Shown: positions 25,519 to 35,411, counted from the first letter of the stretch. The stretch is DNA of 64,000 nt from Cyclobacteriaceae bacterium (GCA_029858965.1 JAOUDZ010000007.1:36193-100192), one strand, 5' to 3'. The notes: a model not told the origin generated them from the sequence alone. Translations and numbers: made by a program.

Positions 25519-27879
25519 ATGTTCAAATTAATTTTTGCAGCCACTACAATGTTGTGGACAATAGTTGCTTCCGCGCAGGAGTATTCCATCCACGGGAAAG
25601 TGGAGCATGCAAGTGGAGGCCTGCCACTGGCCGGGGCGACATTCGAGGTAAAAGAACTCAAACAGATAACCGTGACAGATGAGTTTGGAAACTTTGCGAT
25701 GACAAAATTACCAGCTGGCGAATACACCGCTTCTGTCAGGTTTCTTGGCTTTGCAGAACAAGTTCAAAAGTTCACACTTGTGGAAAACCTTGAAATAAAT
25801 TTTGTCCTTGAAGAAACGCAGCAAATGACCGATGAAGTGGTCGTATTTGCCACGCGCGCAAATGAGAAGACACCAGCAACATTTCTCCAGATAGACAAGC
25901 TGGCTATCCAAAAACAAAATTTTGGTCAGGATTTACCCCTGCTGTTGAATTGGACACCCTCATTGGTTTCCACATCTGACGCCGGGGCAGGAATTGGATA
26001 TACTGGATTACGCATCCGCGGGAGTGATGCATCCAGGATAAACGTAACGATAAATGGGATTGCACTTAATGACAGTGAGTCACAAGGTGTCTTCTGGGTG
26101 AACACGCCGGATCTGGCTTCTTCTGTTCAAAGCATACAGGTTCAGCGTGGTGTGGGGACCTCAACCAATGGCGCCGGCGCTTTCGGTGCAACTGTTAATG
26201 TATTAACGGATGCGCTTGTTGATAAGCCTTATGCAGAAGGTGTAGCTTCCGCCGGCTCTTTTCATTCACAACGTTATACGTTCAAGATTGGAACAGGTCT
26301 TGTTAACAATCGATGGTCTTTTGACGGAAGGGTATCAAAGATTAAATCCAATGGATATCTGGAGCGGGCAACTTCCGATCTCAATTCCTATTATATAAGT
26401 GGCGGGTATTATGGAAAGAGCACGATTGTAAAAGCAATTATTTTTGGAGGGCATGAACAGACATATCAGGCATGGTATGGAATAGACCCGGCAACTTTGG
26501 AAATAGACAGACGCTTTAATTATGCTGGTGCAATCTATGATAGCGAAGGAAATGTCGTCAGGTTTTATGACAATGAAGTGGATAATTATCTGCAAAATCA
26601 TTACCAATTGCACATATCGCAAAGACTTTCTGAAAATTGGAATGCTAATATTTCGGGCCACTATACTCATGGACGTGGATATTTTGAACAGTATAAACAA
26701 GACGAATCTTTTTCCGCACTTGGATTGGCGAACGTAACAATTGGTGATTCGACCCTGGAATCCAGCGACGTTGTTGTGAGAAGGTGGCTGGATAATGACT
26801 ATTATGGAAGCACGTTCTCTATTGACTATACCAAAGATAAAATGAATCTTATCATTGGAGGGGCGCTCAGCCAGTACGCTAATGCGCGCCATTTTGGAGA
26901 AATAATCTGGTCCGCGATTGCCACAGCGTCTCCAATAAGATATGTCTATTATGACGGCGAATCCGGGAAGACGGACTTCAATATTTATGTTAAATGGAAT
27001 TATTCCATAACGGACAAGCTCAATTCCTTTGTTGATCTTCAATATCGCGCTGTGAATTATGAAACAACGGGAATAGAGGATAACCAAATTCCATATATGA
27101 TAAGCGATCAATTTAGATTCTTTAATCCAAAGGCCGGATTCACGTATACGCTGGCGGAAAAAAACATGTTGTATATTTCCTATGCCATCGCCAACCGAGA
27201 GCCTAACCGTTCTGATTATTTGGATGGAATCGAAAGGCCAACAAGCGAGCAGCTTGGAAACTTAGAGTTGGGATGGAAAAAGAGTACAGCAGCATACATT
27301 CTTGAGGCGAACTATTATCTGATGAATTACACGGATCAGCTTGTTCTTACAGGGGCTGTAAGCGATACAGGGTACCCAATACGGGCAAATGTGGGAAAGA
27401 GTTATCGCACCGGAATAGAACTTTCAGGTTCTGCTAATTTGTCTTCTAAAATCAATTGGCGTGGAAATATCACATGGAGCGTAAATAAGAATAAGGATTA
27501 TGCAGTTCTGGATGAAAACAATAATGTAACCAACCAAAACACAACAATAATTCTTTCACCTTCCTGGATCGGGGGAAGCGAATTTACCCTGGCGCCACTT
27601 AAGAATTTCCAGGCTTCTTTGTTGAGTAAGTATGTAGGACAGCAATTTCTTGACAACAGCGAAAGTGACAATGTTAAACTTGATAGTTATTTCGTTAATG
27701 ATATCAGGCTGTCTTACATATTTCGCCCTACAGGGTTAGAAGCGATTGAATTGGGGCTGCTGGTGAATAATATCTTTGATGTCGCATACTCGTCTAATGG
27801 ATACGGATATGGGGGAGTACCTTACTTTTTTCCACAGGCCGGGACAAATTTTATGGCGATGTTGAAGGTCAAAATTTGA
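25519..27879 (+). CDS. TonB-dependent outer-membrane receptor, probably for thiamine or its phosphates
   Basis: 786 residues. Signal peptide MFKLIFAATTMLWTIVASAQ, then a carboxypeptidase-regulatory-like domain (about 22-100: GKVEHASGGLPLAGATFEVK). A TonB-box-like DEVVVFATR is followed by the plug (about 115-230: IRGSDASRINVTINGI) and a 22-strand barrel ending FFPQAGTNFMAMLKVKI, a C-terminal aromatic-type closure. The TPP riboswitch directly upstream argues for thiamine uptake, as proposed for the Bacteroidota omr1 receptors; direct evidence of substrate is absent. No inner-membrane thiamine transporter is next to it. Confidence 0.92.
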   Translation: MFKLIFAATTMLWTIVASAQEYSIHGKVEHASGGLPLAGATFEVKELKQITVTDEFGNFAMTKLPAGEYTASVRFLGFAEQVQKFTLVENLEINFVLEETQQMTDEVVVFATRANEKTPATFLQIDKLAIQKQNFGQDLPLLLNWTPSLVSTSDAGAGIGYTGLRIRGSDASRINVTINGIALNDSESQGVFWVNTPDLASSVQSIQVQRGVGTSTNGAGAFGATVNVLTDALVDKPYAEGVASAGSFHSQRYTFKIGTGLVNNRWSFDGRVSKIKSNGYLERATSDLNSYYISGGYYGKSTIVKAIIFGGHEQTYQAWYGIDPATLEIDRRFNYAGAIYDSEGNVVRFYDNEVDNYLQNHYQLHISQRLSENWNANISGHYTHGRGYFEQYKQDESFSALGLANVTIGDSTLESSDVVVRRWLDNDYYGSTFSIDYTKDKMNLIIGGALSQYANARHFGEIIWSAIATASPIRYVYYDGESGKTDFNIYVKWNYSITDKLNSFVDLQYRAVNYETTGIEDNQIPYMISDQFRFFNPKAGFTYTLAEKNMLYISYAIANREPNRSDYLDGIERPTSEQLGNLELGWKKSTAAYILEANYYLMNYTDQLVLTGAVSDTGYPIRANVGKSYRTGIELSGSANLSSKINWRGNITWSVNKNKDYAVLDENNNVTNQNTTIILSPSWIGGSEFTLAPLKNFQASLLSKYVGQQFLDNSESDNVKLDSYFVNDIRLSYIFRPTGLEAIELGLLVNNIFDVAYSSNGYGYGGVPYFFPQAGTNFMAMLKVKI

Positions 27880-28035
27880 AGTGGCTATCCGGTGCTTCCC
27901 CGTTCTTTGATTTGGGATTCCTGTGTTGATGGACACTTATTTTACCCGTAATTTTGCCATACATTGTCTTTTTGGCAGACTTTTGGATTTGGTTCAAACC
28001 TTGCTGGTTTCTTCTGGTAATAAATTTTTAAAAAT

Positions 28036-28737
28036 ATGGGTATAGGAGCAATCGTTATCACGGTGTTTTTTATGCTGGTAGGCTGGATAGTGAGTTCCAG
28101 ACTAAAAAGCAAGTTTCACAAATATTCTCAGGTACATCTCAACAGGGACTTAAGCGGGGCAGATGTAGCCCGGCTGATGCTGGCGGATAATGGAATTAAT
28201 GACGTTCAAGTAGTTTCAGTGGAAGGGAGTTTATCAGATCATTATAACCCGGCAAACAAGACGGTAAATCTAAGCCCTGACGTTTACAATGGCAGAAATG
28301 CTTCTGCCACAGCGGTAGCAGCCCATGAATGTGGTCATGCAGTTCAACACGCAAAGGCATACAGGATGCTTGAATTGAGGTCCGCATTAGTGCCAATCCA
28401 AAGCATAAGTGCTAAAATTATTAACATAGTTTTCATGGCGATGATGTTTGGAGCCTTCGCCGTAAAAGGTTTGCTGTCCTTTGATACTGCACTCTTGGTT
28501 ATCATTGCCTGCTACGGAGTGTTTGCACTTTTTGCATTAATAACCTTACCGGTTGAATTTGACGCCAGCAAGAGAGCGCTGGTCTGGATTGAGGCGCGTG
28601 GGATCGTTACAAAGCAAGAGCATGATATGGCAAAAGATGCACTGAAGTGGGCAGCGATGACGTATGTAGTTGCCGCTATTGGGGCAATCACAATGTTGCT
28701 TTATTATGTCATGATCTTCATGGGCAGAAGGGATTAG
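28036..28737 (+). CDS. Neutral zinc metallopeptidase (Zn_peptidase_2 / YugP family)
   Basis: 233 residues. An N-terminal membrane segment (IGAIVITVFFMLVGWIVS) is followed by the metalloprotease motif AAHECGHAVQHA (HExxH, near residue 97), with a likely third ligand in LPVEFDAS. Three further membrane segments follow (IINIVFMAMMFGAFAV; LLVIIACYGVFALFALITL; MTYVVAAIGAITMLLYYVMIF). The catalytic domain probably faces one side of the membrane between segments. Physiological substrates are not known for this group. A rho-independent terminator follows. Confidence 0.9.
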   Translation: MGIGAIVITVFFMLVGWIVSSRLKSKFHKYSQVHLNRDLSGADVARLMLADNGINDVQVVSVEGSLSDHYNPANKTVNLSPDVYNGRNASATAVAAHECGHAVQHAKAYRMLELRSALVPIQSISAKIINIVFMAMMFGAFAVKGLLSFDTALLVIIACYGVFALFALITLPVEFDASKRALVWIEARGIVTKQEHDMAKDALKWAAMTYVVAAIGAITMLLYYVMIFMGRRD

Positions 28738-28763
28738 TGAGAAAAGTAGAGAAGAGAATATTT

Positions 28764-28799
28764 TAGGCCTCAGGAGTTGCCCTCTGGCCTATTTTTTTT
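28764..28799 (+). terminator. Intrinsic terminator after the Zn peptidase gene
   Basis: TAGGCC (28764-28769) pairs with GGCCTA (28786-28791), followed by eight T residues (28792-28799). Confidence 0.8.
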
Positions 28800-28826
28800 G
28801 TCACCAGTAATACAATAAATTACGGT

Positions 28827-29963
28827 ATGAATTTTCAGTTAACAGAAGAACATCTGTCTGTGCAGCAGGCTGCCAGAGATTTTGCGCGGAATGAATTACT
28901 GCCAGGGGTCATAGAACGGGACACGCATCAGAAATTCCCAGCAGAACAAATGCTAAAAATGGGTGAGCTTGGCTTCCTGGGAATGATGGTAGATCCCAAA
29001 TACAACGGTGGAGGAATGGACTCCCTATCCTACGTATTGGCGATAGAGGAAATTTCAAAAATTGATGCATCTGCCTCTGTTTGTATGTCTGTTAACAATT
29101 CCCTTGTATGCTGGGGCTTGGAGAGCTTTGGAAACGAAGAACAAAAAGAAAAATACCTGAAACCACTTGCCGAAAAGGGTATTGGCGCTTTTTGTCTTTC
29201 TGAGCCAGAGGCGGGATCAGATGCAACAAGCCAGCGGACAATGGCAGAAGATAAAGGTGATCATTATTTGCTGAACGGAACAAAGAATTGGATTACAAAT
29301 GGGAATAGTGCGAGTGTCTATATTGTTATCGCTCAGACTGATCCGATAAAAAGGCACAAAGGAATAAATGCATTGATTATTGAAAAAGGGATGCCGGGAT
29401 TTGTTGTGGGTAAAAAGGAAGACAAAATGGGTATTCGTGGATCTGACACGCATTCTCTCATGTTTACGGATGTTAAAGTGCCAAAAGCGAATCGCATCGG
29501 CGATGAAGGTTTTGGTTTCCGCTTTGCGATGACCACCTTGAACGGAGGCCGGATTGGTATTGCTGCACAGGCCCTGGGTATTTCATCAGGGGCTTATGAG
29601 CTTGCATTGAAATACGCAAAAGAGCGAAAGGCATTTGGGAAACCACTATCCGAGCATCAAGCGATACAATTTAAGTTGGCAGAGATGGCTACAAAAATAG
29701 ATGCCGCACGCCTGCTGGTGCATCAAGCGGCCTGGCTTAAAGATCAGAAGAAGGACTTCGTGAAAGCCGCAGCTATGGCTAAGCTGTATGCATCTCAAAC
29801 TGCGCAAGAGGTTACTACAGAAGCAGTCCAGATTCACGGCGGATACGGTTACGTAAAAGAGTTCCATGTCGAACGCCTTATGCGAGATGCTAAGATTACC
29901 CAGATTTATGAGGGGACCTCGGAGATCCAGAAAATGGTAATTTCTAGGGAGTTGCTGAAATAA
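28827..29963 (+). CDS. Acyl-CoA dehydrogenase
   Basis: 378-residue FAD enzyme for the first oxidation step of fatty-acid or branched-chain acyl-CoA breakdown. The N-terminal helical domain is followed by the FAD/substrate beta domain with AFCLSEPEAGSDA (about 124-136) and TKNWITNG. The C-terminal domain contains the catalytic base in IYEGTSEIQKM (Glu near 366) and RDAKITQIYEG. It looks like the short-chain/butyryl-type branch. Partner ETF genes are not in the window. Sits alone between a terminator and the convergent purM gene. Confidence 0.95.
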   Translation: MNFQLTEEHLSVQQAARDFARNELLPGVIERDTHQKFPAEQMLKMGELGFLGMMVDPKYNGGGMDSLSYVLAIEEISKIDASASVCMSVNNSLVCWGLESFGNEEQKEKYLKPLAEKGIGAFCLSEPEAGSDATSQRTMAEDKGDHYLLNGTKNWITNGNSASVYIVIAQTDPIKRHKGINALIIEKGMPGFVVGKKEDKMGIRGSDTHSLMFTDVKVPKANRIGDEGFGFRFAMTTLNGGRIGIAAQALGISSGAYELALKYAKERKAFGKPLSEHQAIQFKLAEMATKIDAARLLVHQAAWLKDQKKDFVKAAAMAKLYASQTAQEVTTEAVQIHGGYGYVKEFHVERLMRDAKITQIYEGTSEIQKMVISRELLK

Positions 29964-29974
29964 TAATTTGGCAG

Positions 29975-29991
29975 GACACTTTTGAAGTGTC
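29975..29991. repeat. Perfect 7-bp hairpin after the acyl-CoA dehydrogenase gene
   Basis: GACACTT (29975-29981), loop TTG, AAGTGTC (29985-29991). No T run follows, so it is either a weak factor-dependent terminator or a protein site; GACAC recurs at 29994-29998. Confidence 0.45.
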
Positions 29992-30111
29992 AGCGACACA
30001 ACCAATGGTTAGGTTAACTTTTTTCTAATCGGGTTTAATCTCAGGCTAAAATGGCAGGAGGCCCATTGCCGCAAGGAACTGCATCCTTTCTTAAACAAGT
30101 GGATGGAATGT

Positions 30112-31281
30112 TTATGGATACGTAAATTCACCGAAGGTACTTCGCACAGTTACTTGTTTATTTTCCGATGCCTCAACACGCCCAATAACCTGAGCAGCAA
30201 TATCGAAATGATTGGCAATATCGATGACTTGCTGTGAAAATTTCTCCGGCAGATAGATTTCCATCCGGTGACCCATATTGAATACTTTGTACATCTCCTG
30301 CCATGGCGTGTTACTCTCTTCCTGAATTATTTTAAAGAGTGGCGGGATCTCAAAGAGATTGTCTTTAATAATGTGGAGGTTATTATCTATAAAATGCAAA
30401 ACTTTAGTCTGTGCTCCTCCACTGCAGTGTACCATTCCATTGATTTCGCTGCGCAATGTTTTCAACACTTCAATGATGACGGGGGCATAGGTGCGCGTAG
30501 GAGACAAAACAAGTTTCCCCAAATTTAAAGGTGCTCCTGGCACTTCGTCTGTAAGCTTGTAGCGACCTGTATACACTAAATCTTCGGGGATGCGTTGATC
30601 ATATGATTCAGGATACTTTTTGGCGTAGTCTTTGTGAAAAATATCGTGGCGAGCCGAAGTAAGGCCGTTGCTCCCCATGCCTCCATTATAAGCATCTTCG
30701 TAAGAAGCTTGCCCATAGGAGGATAATCCAACAATAACATTGCCCGCCCCAATTCTTCCATTGTTAATTACCTGGTTCCGTTTTAGGCGGCTTACAACGG
30801 TACTGTCAACAACAACACTGCGCACTAAATCGCCCAGGTCAGCTGTCTCCCCTCCCGTGCTTAAAACTTCCAGACCATAGTGACGCAGCATTTCAAGCAC
30901 CTCCTCAGTACCATGGATAATGGCAGAAATAACCTCTCCGGGAATCAAGTTTTTATTGCGTCCAATGGTAGAAGAAAGCAGGATGTTTTTTGTTGCGCCT
31001 ACACAAAGCAAATCATCAATATTCATGATGATAGCGTCTTGTGCGATGCCCCTCCAAACAGAGACATCACCAGTTTCCCTCCAATAAATATATGCCAGCG
31101 AAGATTTTGTACCGGCGCCGTCAGCATGCATTACAGTACAGTATGCCGGATCATTTCCCAAATAGTCTGGAACAATTTTGCAGAATGCTTGTGGGAATAG
31201 TCCCTTGTCAAGCTTGCCAATGGCCTGGTGAACATCTTCTTTTGAGGCGGAAACTCCGCGCTTGGTATAACGATCGGACAC
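30112..31281 (-). CDS. purM: Phosphoribosylformylglycinamidine cyclo-ligase (AIR synthase), Bacteroidota type
   Basis: 389 residues, PurM fold. It converts FGAM to AIR in purine synthesis using ATP. Signatures: MHADGAGTKSSLAY (metal/phosphate loop), GIAQDAIIMNIDDLLCVGA, STGGETADLGD, and SPTRTYAPVI / MVHCSGGAQTKVL. This is the longer Bacteroidota variant. I take the GTG at 31279-31281 (VSDRYTKRGVSASKEDV) as the start, because relatives begin with the MS(x)RY motif; the TTG at 31308 adds nine unconserved residues. Convergent with the dehydrogenase. Confidence 0.93.
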   Translation of the reverse strand: MSDRYTKRGVSASKEDVHQAIGKLDKGLFPQAFCKIVPDYLGNDPAYCTVMHADGAGTKSSLAYIYWRETGDVSVWRGIAQDAIIMNIDDLLCVGATKNILLSSTIGRNKNLIPGEVISAIIHGTEEVLEMLRHYGLEVLSTGGETADLGDLVRSVVVDSTVVSRLKRNQVINNGRIGAGNVIVGLSSYGQASYEDAYNGGMGSNGLTSARHDIFHKDYAKKYPESYDQRIPEDLVYTGRYKLTDEVPGAPLNLGKLVLSPTRTYAPVIIEVLKTLRSEINGMVHCSGGAQTKVLHFIDNNLHIIKDNLFEIPPLFKIIQEESNTPWQEMYKVFNMGHRMEIYLPEKFSQQVIDIANHFDIAAQVIGRVEASENKQVTVRSTFGEFTYP

Positions 31282-31358
31282 AGTTACTTCGAATAGTTTC
31301 AGTCGCAAATGTGCGAAATAAATTCAAAAGCGTTCAGAAACCCTTTTGGCTTTTCACA

Positions 31359-31904
31359 CTATTCTATCATCGCTCCCAGCCTCATTTTCTTAAATAGCTC
31401 CCAAATGATAATCCCGACGCACACGGAAATATTGAGAGAATGTTTTGTTCCCGCCTGGGGAATTTCGAGGGCAACGTCGCATTCCTTCACTAATGATTCA
31501 CTTACACCATTTACTTCGTTACCAAACACAAGACAATATTTACCAGAAGGAGATGGCTGAAAAGTATGCAAAGGGATACTTTCCGTAGTTTGCTCAACAA
31601 TTACAATTTTGTACCCTTGAGCCCTAAGCAGGGCAACGACATTCTGGGGGTTTTCAGCATATTCCCAATTAACCGAATCCGTTGCCCCCAAAGCTGTTTT
31701 TTGAATTTCCCGATGTGGGGGCTTTCCGGTAATCCCCACGAGAAAAATCTTTTCGATTGTAAAAGCATCGGCTGTTCTAAACGCTGAACCTACATTATGC
31801 AGACTGCGTACGTTATCCAGCATAATGCAAATCGGAAGTTTTTTGGCTTCCTTAAATTCATCAATCGTTATCCGTCCGAGTTCTGCAAGTCTTAGTTTCT
31901 TCAT
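31359..31904 (-). CDS. TrmH/SpoU-family RNA 2'-O-methyltransferase
   Basis: 181 residues of the SPOUT knot fold. The first motif is CIMLDNVRSLHNVGSAFRTAD (the NxGS/RTAD signature near 35-45), the middle is LVGITGKPPHREIQKTALGA. The C-terminal AdoMet knot reads CLVFGNEVNGVS ... ALEIPQAGTKHSLNISVCVGI, with SLNIS marking the knot. Target is either a tRNA or rRNA ribose; small single-domain members lack an RNA-binding extension that would settle it. Independent transcription unit. Confidence 0.92.
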   Translation of the reverse strand: MKKLRLAELGRITIDEFKEAKKLPICIMLDNVRSLHNVGSAFRTADAFTIEKIFLVGITGKPPHREIQKTALGATDSVNWEYAENPQNVVALLRAQGYKIVIVEQTTESIPLHTFQPSPSGKYCLVFGNEVNGVSESLVKECDVALEIPQAGTKHSLNISVCVGIIIWELFKKMRLGAMIE

Positions 31905-32052
31905 TGGCCCTAAAATTAAATATTAGCGGTAGATTATTACCCAGTATTATGATCATTGCTGCCCAAAGGGATATTCAGCTTTTTTATCCGAATATCTGGA
32001 AAGTCTGCGTGGATAGGTTGAATTTAAGGCAGCTAAGTCCGTATTTGTATGG

Positions 32053-32718
32053 ATGAAAGCAATTTTTTTCCTGATTTTCCCTGCACATCTTTTCATCTCG
32101 TCGGCTGTGGGCCAGGATCAATGGAAGAATATCTATAGGGAAAGTGCGTGGGAAGAAAGGGACAAATGGCAACGGGCCGATGAGCTGATTCGGAGGCTTG
32201 CTGTAAAAGAAGGAAGTCAAGTGGCGGACATCGGATGCAATGAGGGCTATATGACCGTTAAGCTTTCTGGCGCTGTGGCTGGCCACGGGAAAGTTTATGC
32301 TGTTGACATAAATCAGTCCAAATTAAATTTATTGAAATATCACCTGGCGGATCGGAATATATCAAATGTAATTCTTGTGAAAGGTGACTATGATAATCCA
32401 AAACTACCAAGCAATGCTTTGGATGCTGTAATTATTCTAGACAGCTACCATGAAATGGATGATCACGATGAAATCCTGAAGCATATTAAGGTGTCTCTGC
32501 GATCAGGCGGGAGGGTATTGCTTTGCGAGCCTATCGCTGAAGATCGGAGAAAACTCGCGCGCAGTGAGCAGGAAGAGAAGCATGAGCTGGGGATTAATTT
32601 TGCATTGGCGGATTTAAAAAAAGCAGGATTTGACATTGTATACCAAGAGGACTCCTTTGTTGATAGGTCCAAGGTAAAAGGAGACATGATGTGGGTAATT
32701 GTTGCCGTGAAAAGATAA
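32053..32718 (+). CDS. Class I SAM-dependent methyltransferase with a predicted signal peptide
   Basis: 221 residues. The N-terminus MKAIFFLIFPAHLFISSAVG followed by QDQW has the charge, hydrophobic core and small residues of a Sec signal peptide with a likely cut after residue 20. The rest is an ordinary Rossmann methyltransferase: motif I VADIGCNEGY (56-66), motif II AVDINQSK (acidic D85), and motif IV-like VIILDSYHEM near 131. Without the signal peptide the enzyme would be a normal cytosolic methyltransferase of UbiE/SmtA type. Substrate unknown. The candidate start is ATG 32053; a later ATG would remove the signal but has no supporting context. Confidence 0.85.
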   Translation: MKAIFFLIFPAHLFISSAVGQDQWKNIYRESAWEERDKWQRADELIRRLAVKEGSQVADIGCNEGYMTVKLSGAVAGHGKVYAVDINQSKLNLLKYHLADRNISNVILVKGDYDNPKLPSNALDAVIILDSYHEMDDHDEILKHIKVSLRSGGRVLLCEPIAEDRRKLARSEQEEKHELGINFALADLKKAGFDIVYQEDSFVDRSKVKGDMMWVIVAVKR

Positions 32719-32786
32719 TTACGACAGATGCCGGATTGCCGGACTTATTCTTACCCCAACGCACTAGATTCTGGGTGCTAAAATTT

Positions 32787-32794
32787 TAAATTTG
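32787..32794 (+). promoter_or_regulatory. -7 box (TAAATTTG) of mutS
   Basis: Perfect TAnnTTTG ending seven bases before the mutS ATG (32802), implying an extremely short leader. No TTG at the ideal -33 distance. Confidence 0.4.
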
Positions 32795-32801
32795 GTGAAT
32801 T

Positions 32802-35411
32802 ATGGCCACTATTATCAGTCCAGCAGAAACCCCGTTGATGAAACAGTACAACGCCATCAAGACGAAGTACCCCGGTGCACTCTTGCTGTTTCGGGTAGGT
32901 GATTTCTATGAGACATTTGGCCAGGACGCTGTAACAGCAAGCAAGGTGCTTGATATTGTACTAACAAAGCGTGGGAGCGGTTCAGCATCAGAAATTGAGC
33001 TTGCCGGATTTCCGCACCATGCCCTGGATACTTATCTTCCAAAACTCGTTAGGGCTGGGCACAGGGTTGCTATTTGCGATCAGCTTGAAGATCCCCGTGG
33101 CGTGAAGGGAATCGTGAAACGGGGTGTCACTGAGCTGGTCACGCCAGGTCTCTCCTTTAACGACAACGTTCTTGAACGGAGGCAAAACAATTTTCTTGCC
33201 TCTGTTTTCGAAAGCAAGAATACATATGGCGTCTCTTTTCTGGATGTTTCTACAGGGGAATTTTATGCGGCACAGGGTAACGTAAATTATGCGTTAAAAA
33301 CTATTCAGGGGTTCGCGCCTTCGGAAATAATTTTCAGTAAACGATCGCGGGCCGATTTTGAAAATCTCTTTGGTAGTGAATACAGCACCTATGCCTTAGA
33401 TGAGTGGGTATTCGGGTTTGATTACGCGTATGAAAAGCTAACCAGCCAATTTAAAACGGCATCCGTAAAAGGTTTTGGCATTGATGGGATGGGAGAAGCG
33501 ATAATTGCTGCGGGAGCAATTCTGCATTACCTGGATGAAACCGAACATAAAGACACCGCACACATCGCTGGAATATCGCGTATCGATGAAGATAACCATG
33601 TATGGCTCGATAAATTTACTATCCGGAACCTTGAAATAGTACAAGCCCAACAGCCAGGCGGGGTTCCATTGATAGAAATTCTTGATCATACCCTCACACC
33701 AATGGGCTCGCGCCAGCTTCGGAAATGGATGATTTTGCCGTTGAAGGAAAAAGAGGCTATTGCTGAGCGACTGTTGATAGTCGAAACATTTTTTCAGGAT
33801 GCCTCGCTCGAAGAAAAAATTGCAGAGTCGCTAAAACAAATTTCGGATCTGGAGCGACTGATCTCGAAGGTGGCTGTCAGCCGAATTAATCCGAGGGAGC
33901 TGCTGCAGCTAAAGCGATCGCTGCGTTGTATTTCACCAATAAAGCAAGTATTGAGTTTGCACCCATCTGTCGAACTAAAGAAGCTGGGTGATCAGCTCCA
34001 CCTGTGTGAATTCTTGGTACAAAAAATTGAAAACGAACTTCGAGAGGATGTACCGATTGCCAGCAACCTTGGCGGATTGATCAAGGAGGGGATTGACGCT
34101 GAGTTGGATGAACTTCAAAAAATTGCTTTTTCCGGGAAAGACTTTCTGCTTCAGATTCAAAAACGTGAAATTGAAAGGACAGGAATCAGTTCATTAAAAA
34201 TTTCTTACAACAAAGTCTTTGGTTACTTTCTGGAGGTGAGCAATGCGAATAAAGATAAGGTTCCGACAGACTGGATACGCAAACAAACGCTTGTCAATGC
34301 TGAACGCTATATTACGGAGGAGTTGAAAATTTATGAAGAAAAAATACTCCATGCAGAAGACAAGCTTGGTGTTATCGAACAACGCATCTTTAATGCGCTG
34401 ATTCGGGATGCTGCGGACTTCATACCGCAAATCCAACAAAATGCGCGTACACTAGCAACCTTAGACTGCTTACTTTCTTTTTCACTTACCGCAAGAAGAA
34501 ACCATTATGTCAAGCCGGAAATTAATGAATCACTAATTCTTGATATTCGCGGAGGGCGCCACCCAGTAATTGAGAAAAGATTGCCGGCAGGAGAATCGTA
34601 TGTCCCAAACGACATTTTGTTGGATAGCGAGACGCAGCAATTGTTAATCATTACGGGACCGAACATGGCGGGTAAGTCGGCTTTGCTTCGGCAAACTGCG
34701 CTCATTGTGCTAATGGCTCAGATGGGAAGTTTCGTACCAGCCGATGCAGCTACATTGGGCATTGTTGACAAGGTATTTACACGGGTGGGAGCGTCAGATA
34801 ATCTGTCACGCGGAGAATCTACGTTTATGGTGGAGATGACGGAAACGGCCAGTATTCTCAATAATCTAAGCGATCGCAGCCTAATCTTAATGGATGAAAT
34901 TGGCCGTGGGACGAGCACTTACGATGGTGTTTCCATTGCATGGGCGATCGTAGAATATCTCCATAATCACAAGGATTTTAAGCCGAAGACTCTTTTCGCC
35001 ACCCACTATCATGAGTTGAATCAGCTGGAAGAGGACTTAGTACGGGTGAAGAACTTCAATGTATCAGTAAAGGAAGTTGGAGACAAAATCATCTTTATGC
35101 GCAAGCTTAAAGAAGGAGGCAGTGAGCACAGCTTCGGAATTCACGTAGCACAAATTGCCGGTATGCCAAATAAGGTGGTATTACGTGCAAACGAAATTCT
35201 TCATTTTCTGGAGAAAGACAAAAACAAAAATCAGCAGGCAAAAAGAGCTGAGGATATCCCCAAACCAATTCCCCAATTAAATTTGTTTGAAGGCGATCCC
35301 CGTTTCAGTGAAATTCAGGAAATGCTTAGCAAGGTTGACATTAATGCACTAAGTCCTGTGGAGGCTTTATTGAAACTAAATGAAGTAATTTCAATATTGA
35401 AAAAGAAGTAG
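32802..35411 (+). CDS. mutS: DNA mismatch repair protein MutS
   Basis: 869-residue mismatch sensor and ABC-type ATPase. The mismatch-contact motif GDFYETF (Phe and Glu) is at about 32-38. Core and clamp domains follow, and the ATPase at the end has Walker A GPNMAGKSALLRQ near 619, signature SRGESTFMVEM, Walker B ILMDEIGRGTSTYDG and the H-loop ATHYHEL. Usual length. Its stop codon is immediately adjacent to the stop of the convergent helicase gene, with no bases between. Confidence 0.97.
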   Translation: MATIISPAETPLMKQYNAIKTKYPGALLLFRVGDFYETFGQDAVTASKVLDIVLTKRGSGSASEIELAGFPHHALDTYLPKLVRAGHRVAICDQLEDPRGVKGIVKRGVTELVTPGLSFNDNVLERRQNNFLASVFESKNTYGVSFLDVSTGEFYAAQGNVNYALKTIQGFAPSEIIFSKRSRADFENLFGSEYSTYALDEWVFGFDYAYEKLTSQFKTASVKGFGIDGMGEAIIAAGAILHYLDETEHKDTAHIAGISRIDEDNHVWLDKFTIRNLEIVQAQQPGGVPLIEILDHTLTPMGSRQLRKWMILPLKEKEAIAERLLIVETFFQDASLEEKIAESLKQISDLERLISKVAVSRINPRELLQLKRSLRCISPIKQVLSLHPSVELKKLGDQLHLCEFLVQKIENELREDVPIASNLGGLIKEGIDAELDELQKIAFSGKDFLLQIQKREIERTGISSLKISYNKVFGYFLEVSNANKDKVPTDWIRKQTLVNAERYITEELKIYEEKILHAEDKLGVIEQRIFNALIRDAADFIPQIQQNARTLATLDCLLSFSLTARRNHYVKPEINESLILDIRGGRHPVIEKRLPAGESYVPNDILLDSETQQLLIITGPNMAGKSALLRQTALIVLMAQMGSFVPADAATLGIVDKVFTRVGASDNLSRGESTFMVEMTETASILNNLSDRSLILMDEIGRGTSTYDGVSIAWAIVEYLHNHKDFKPKTLFATHYHELNQLEEDLVRVKNFNVSVKEVGDKIIFMRKLKEGGSEHSFGIHVAQIAGMPNKVVLRANEILHFLEKDKNKNQQAKRAEDIPKPIPQLNLFEGDPRFSEIQEMLSKVDINALSPVEALLKLNEVISILKKK

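Noticed and set aside
26335..27111. 258-codon open frame antisense to the TonB receptor
   Set aside because: Antisense shadow of a barrel sequence; no family motif, and the plus-strand receptor is unambiguous.
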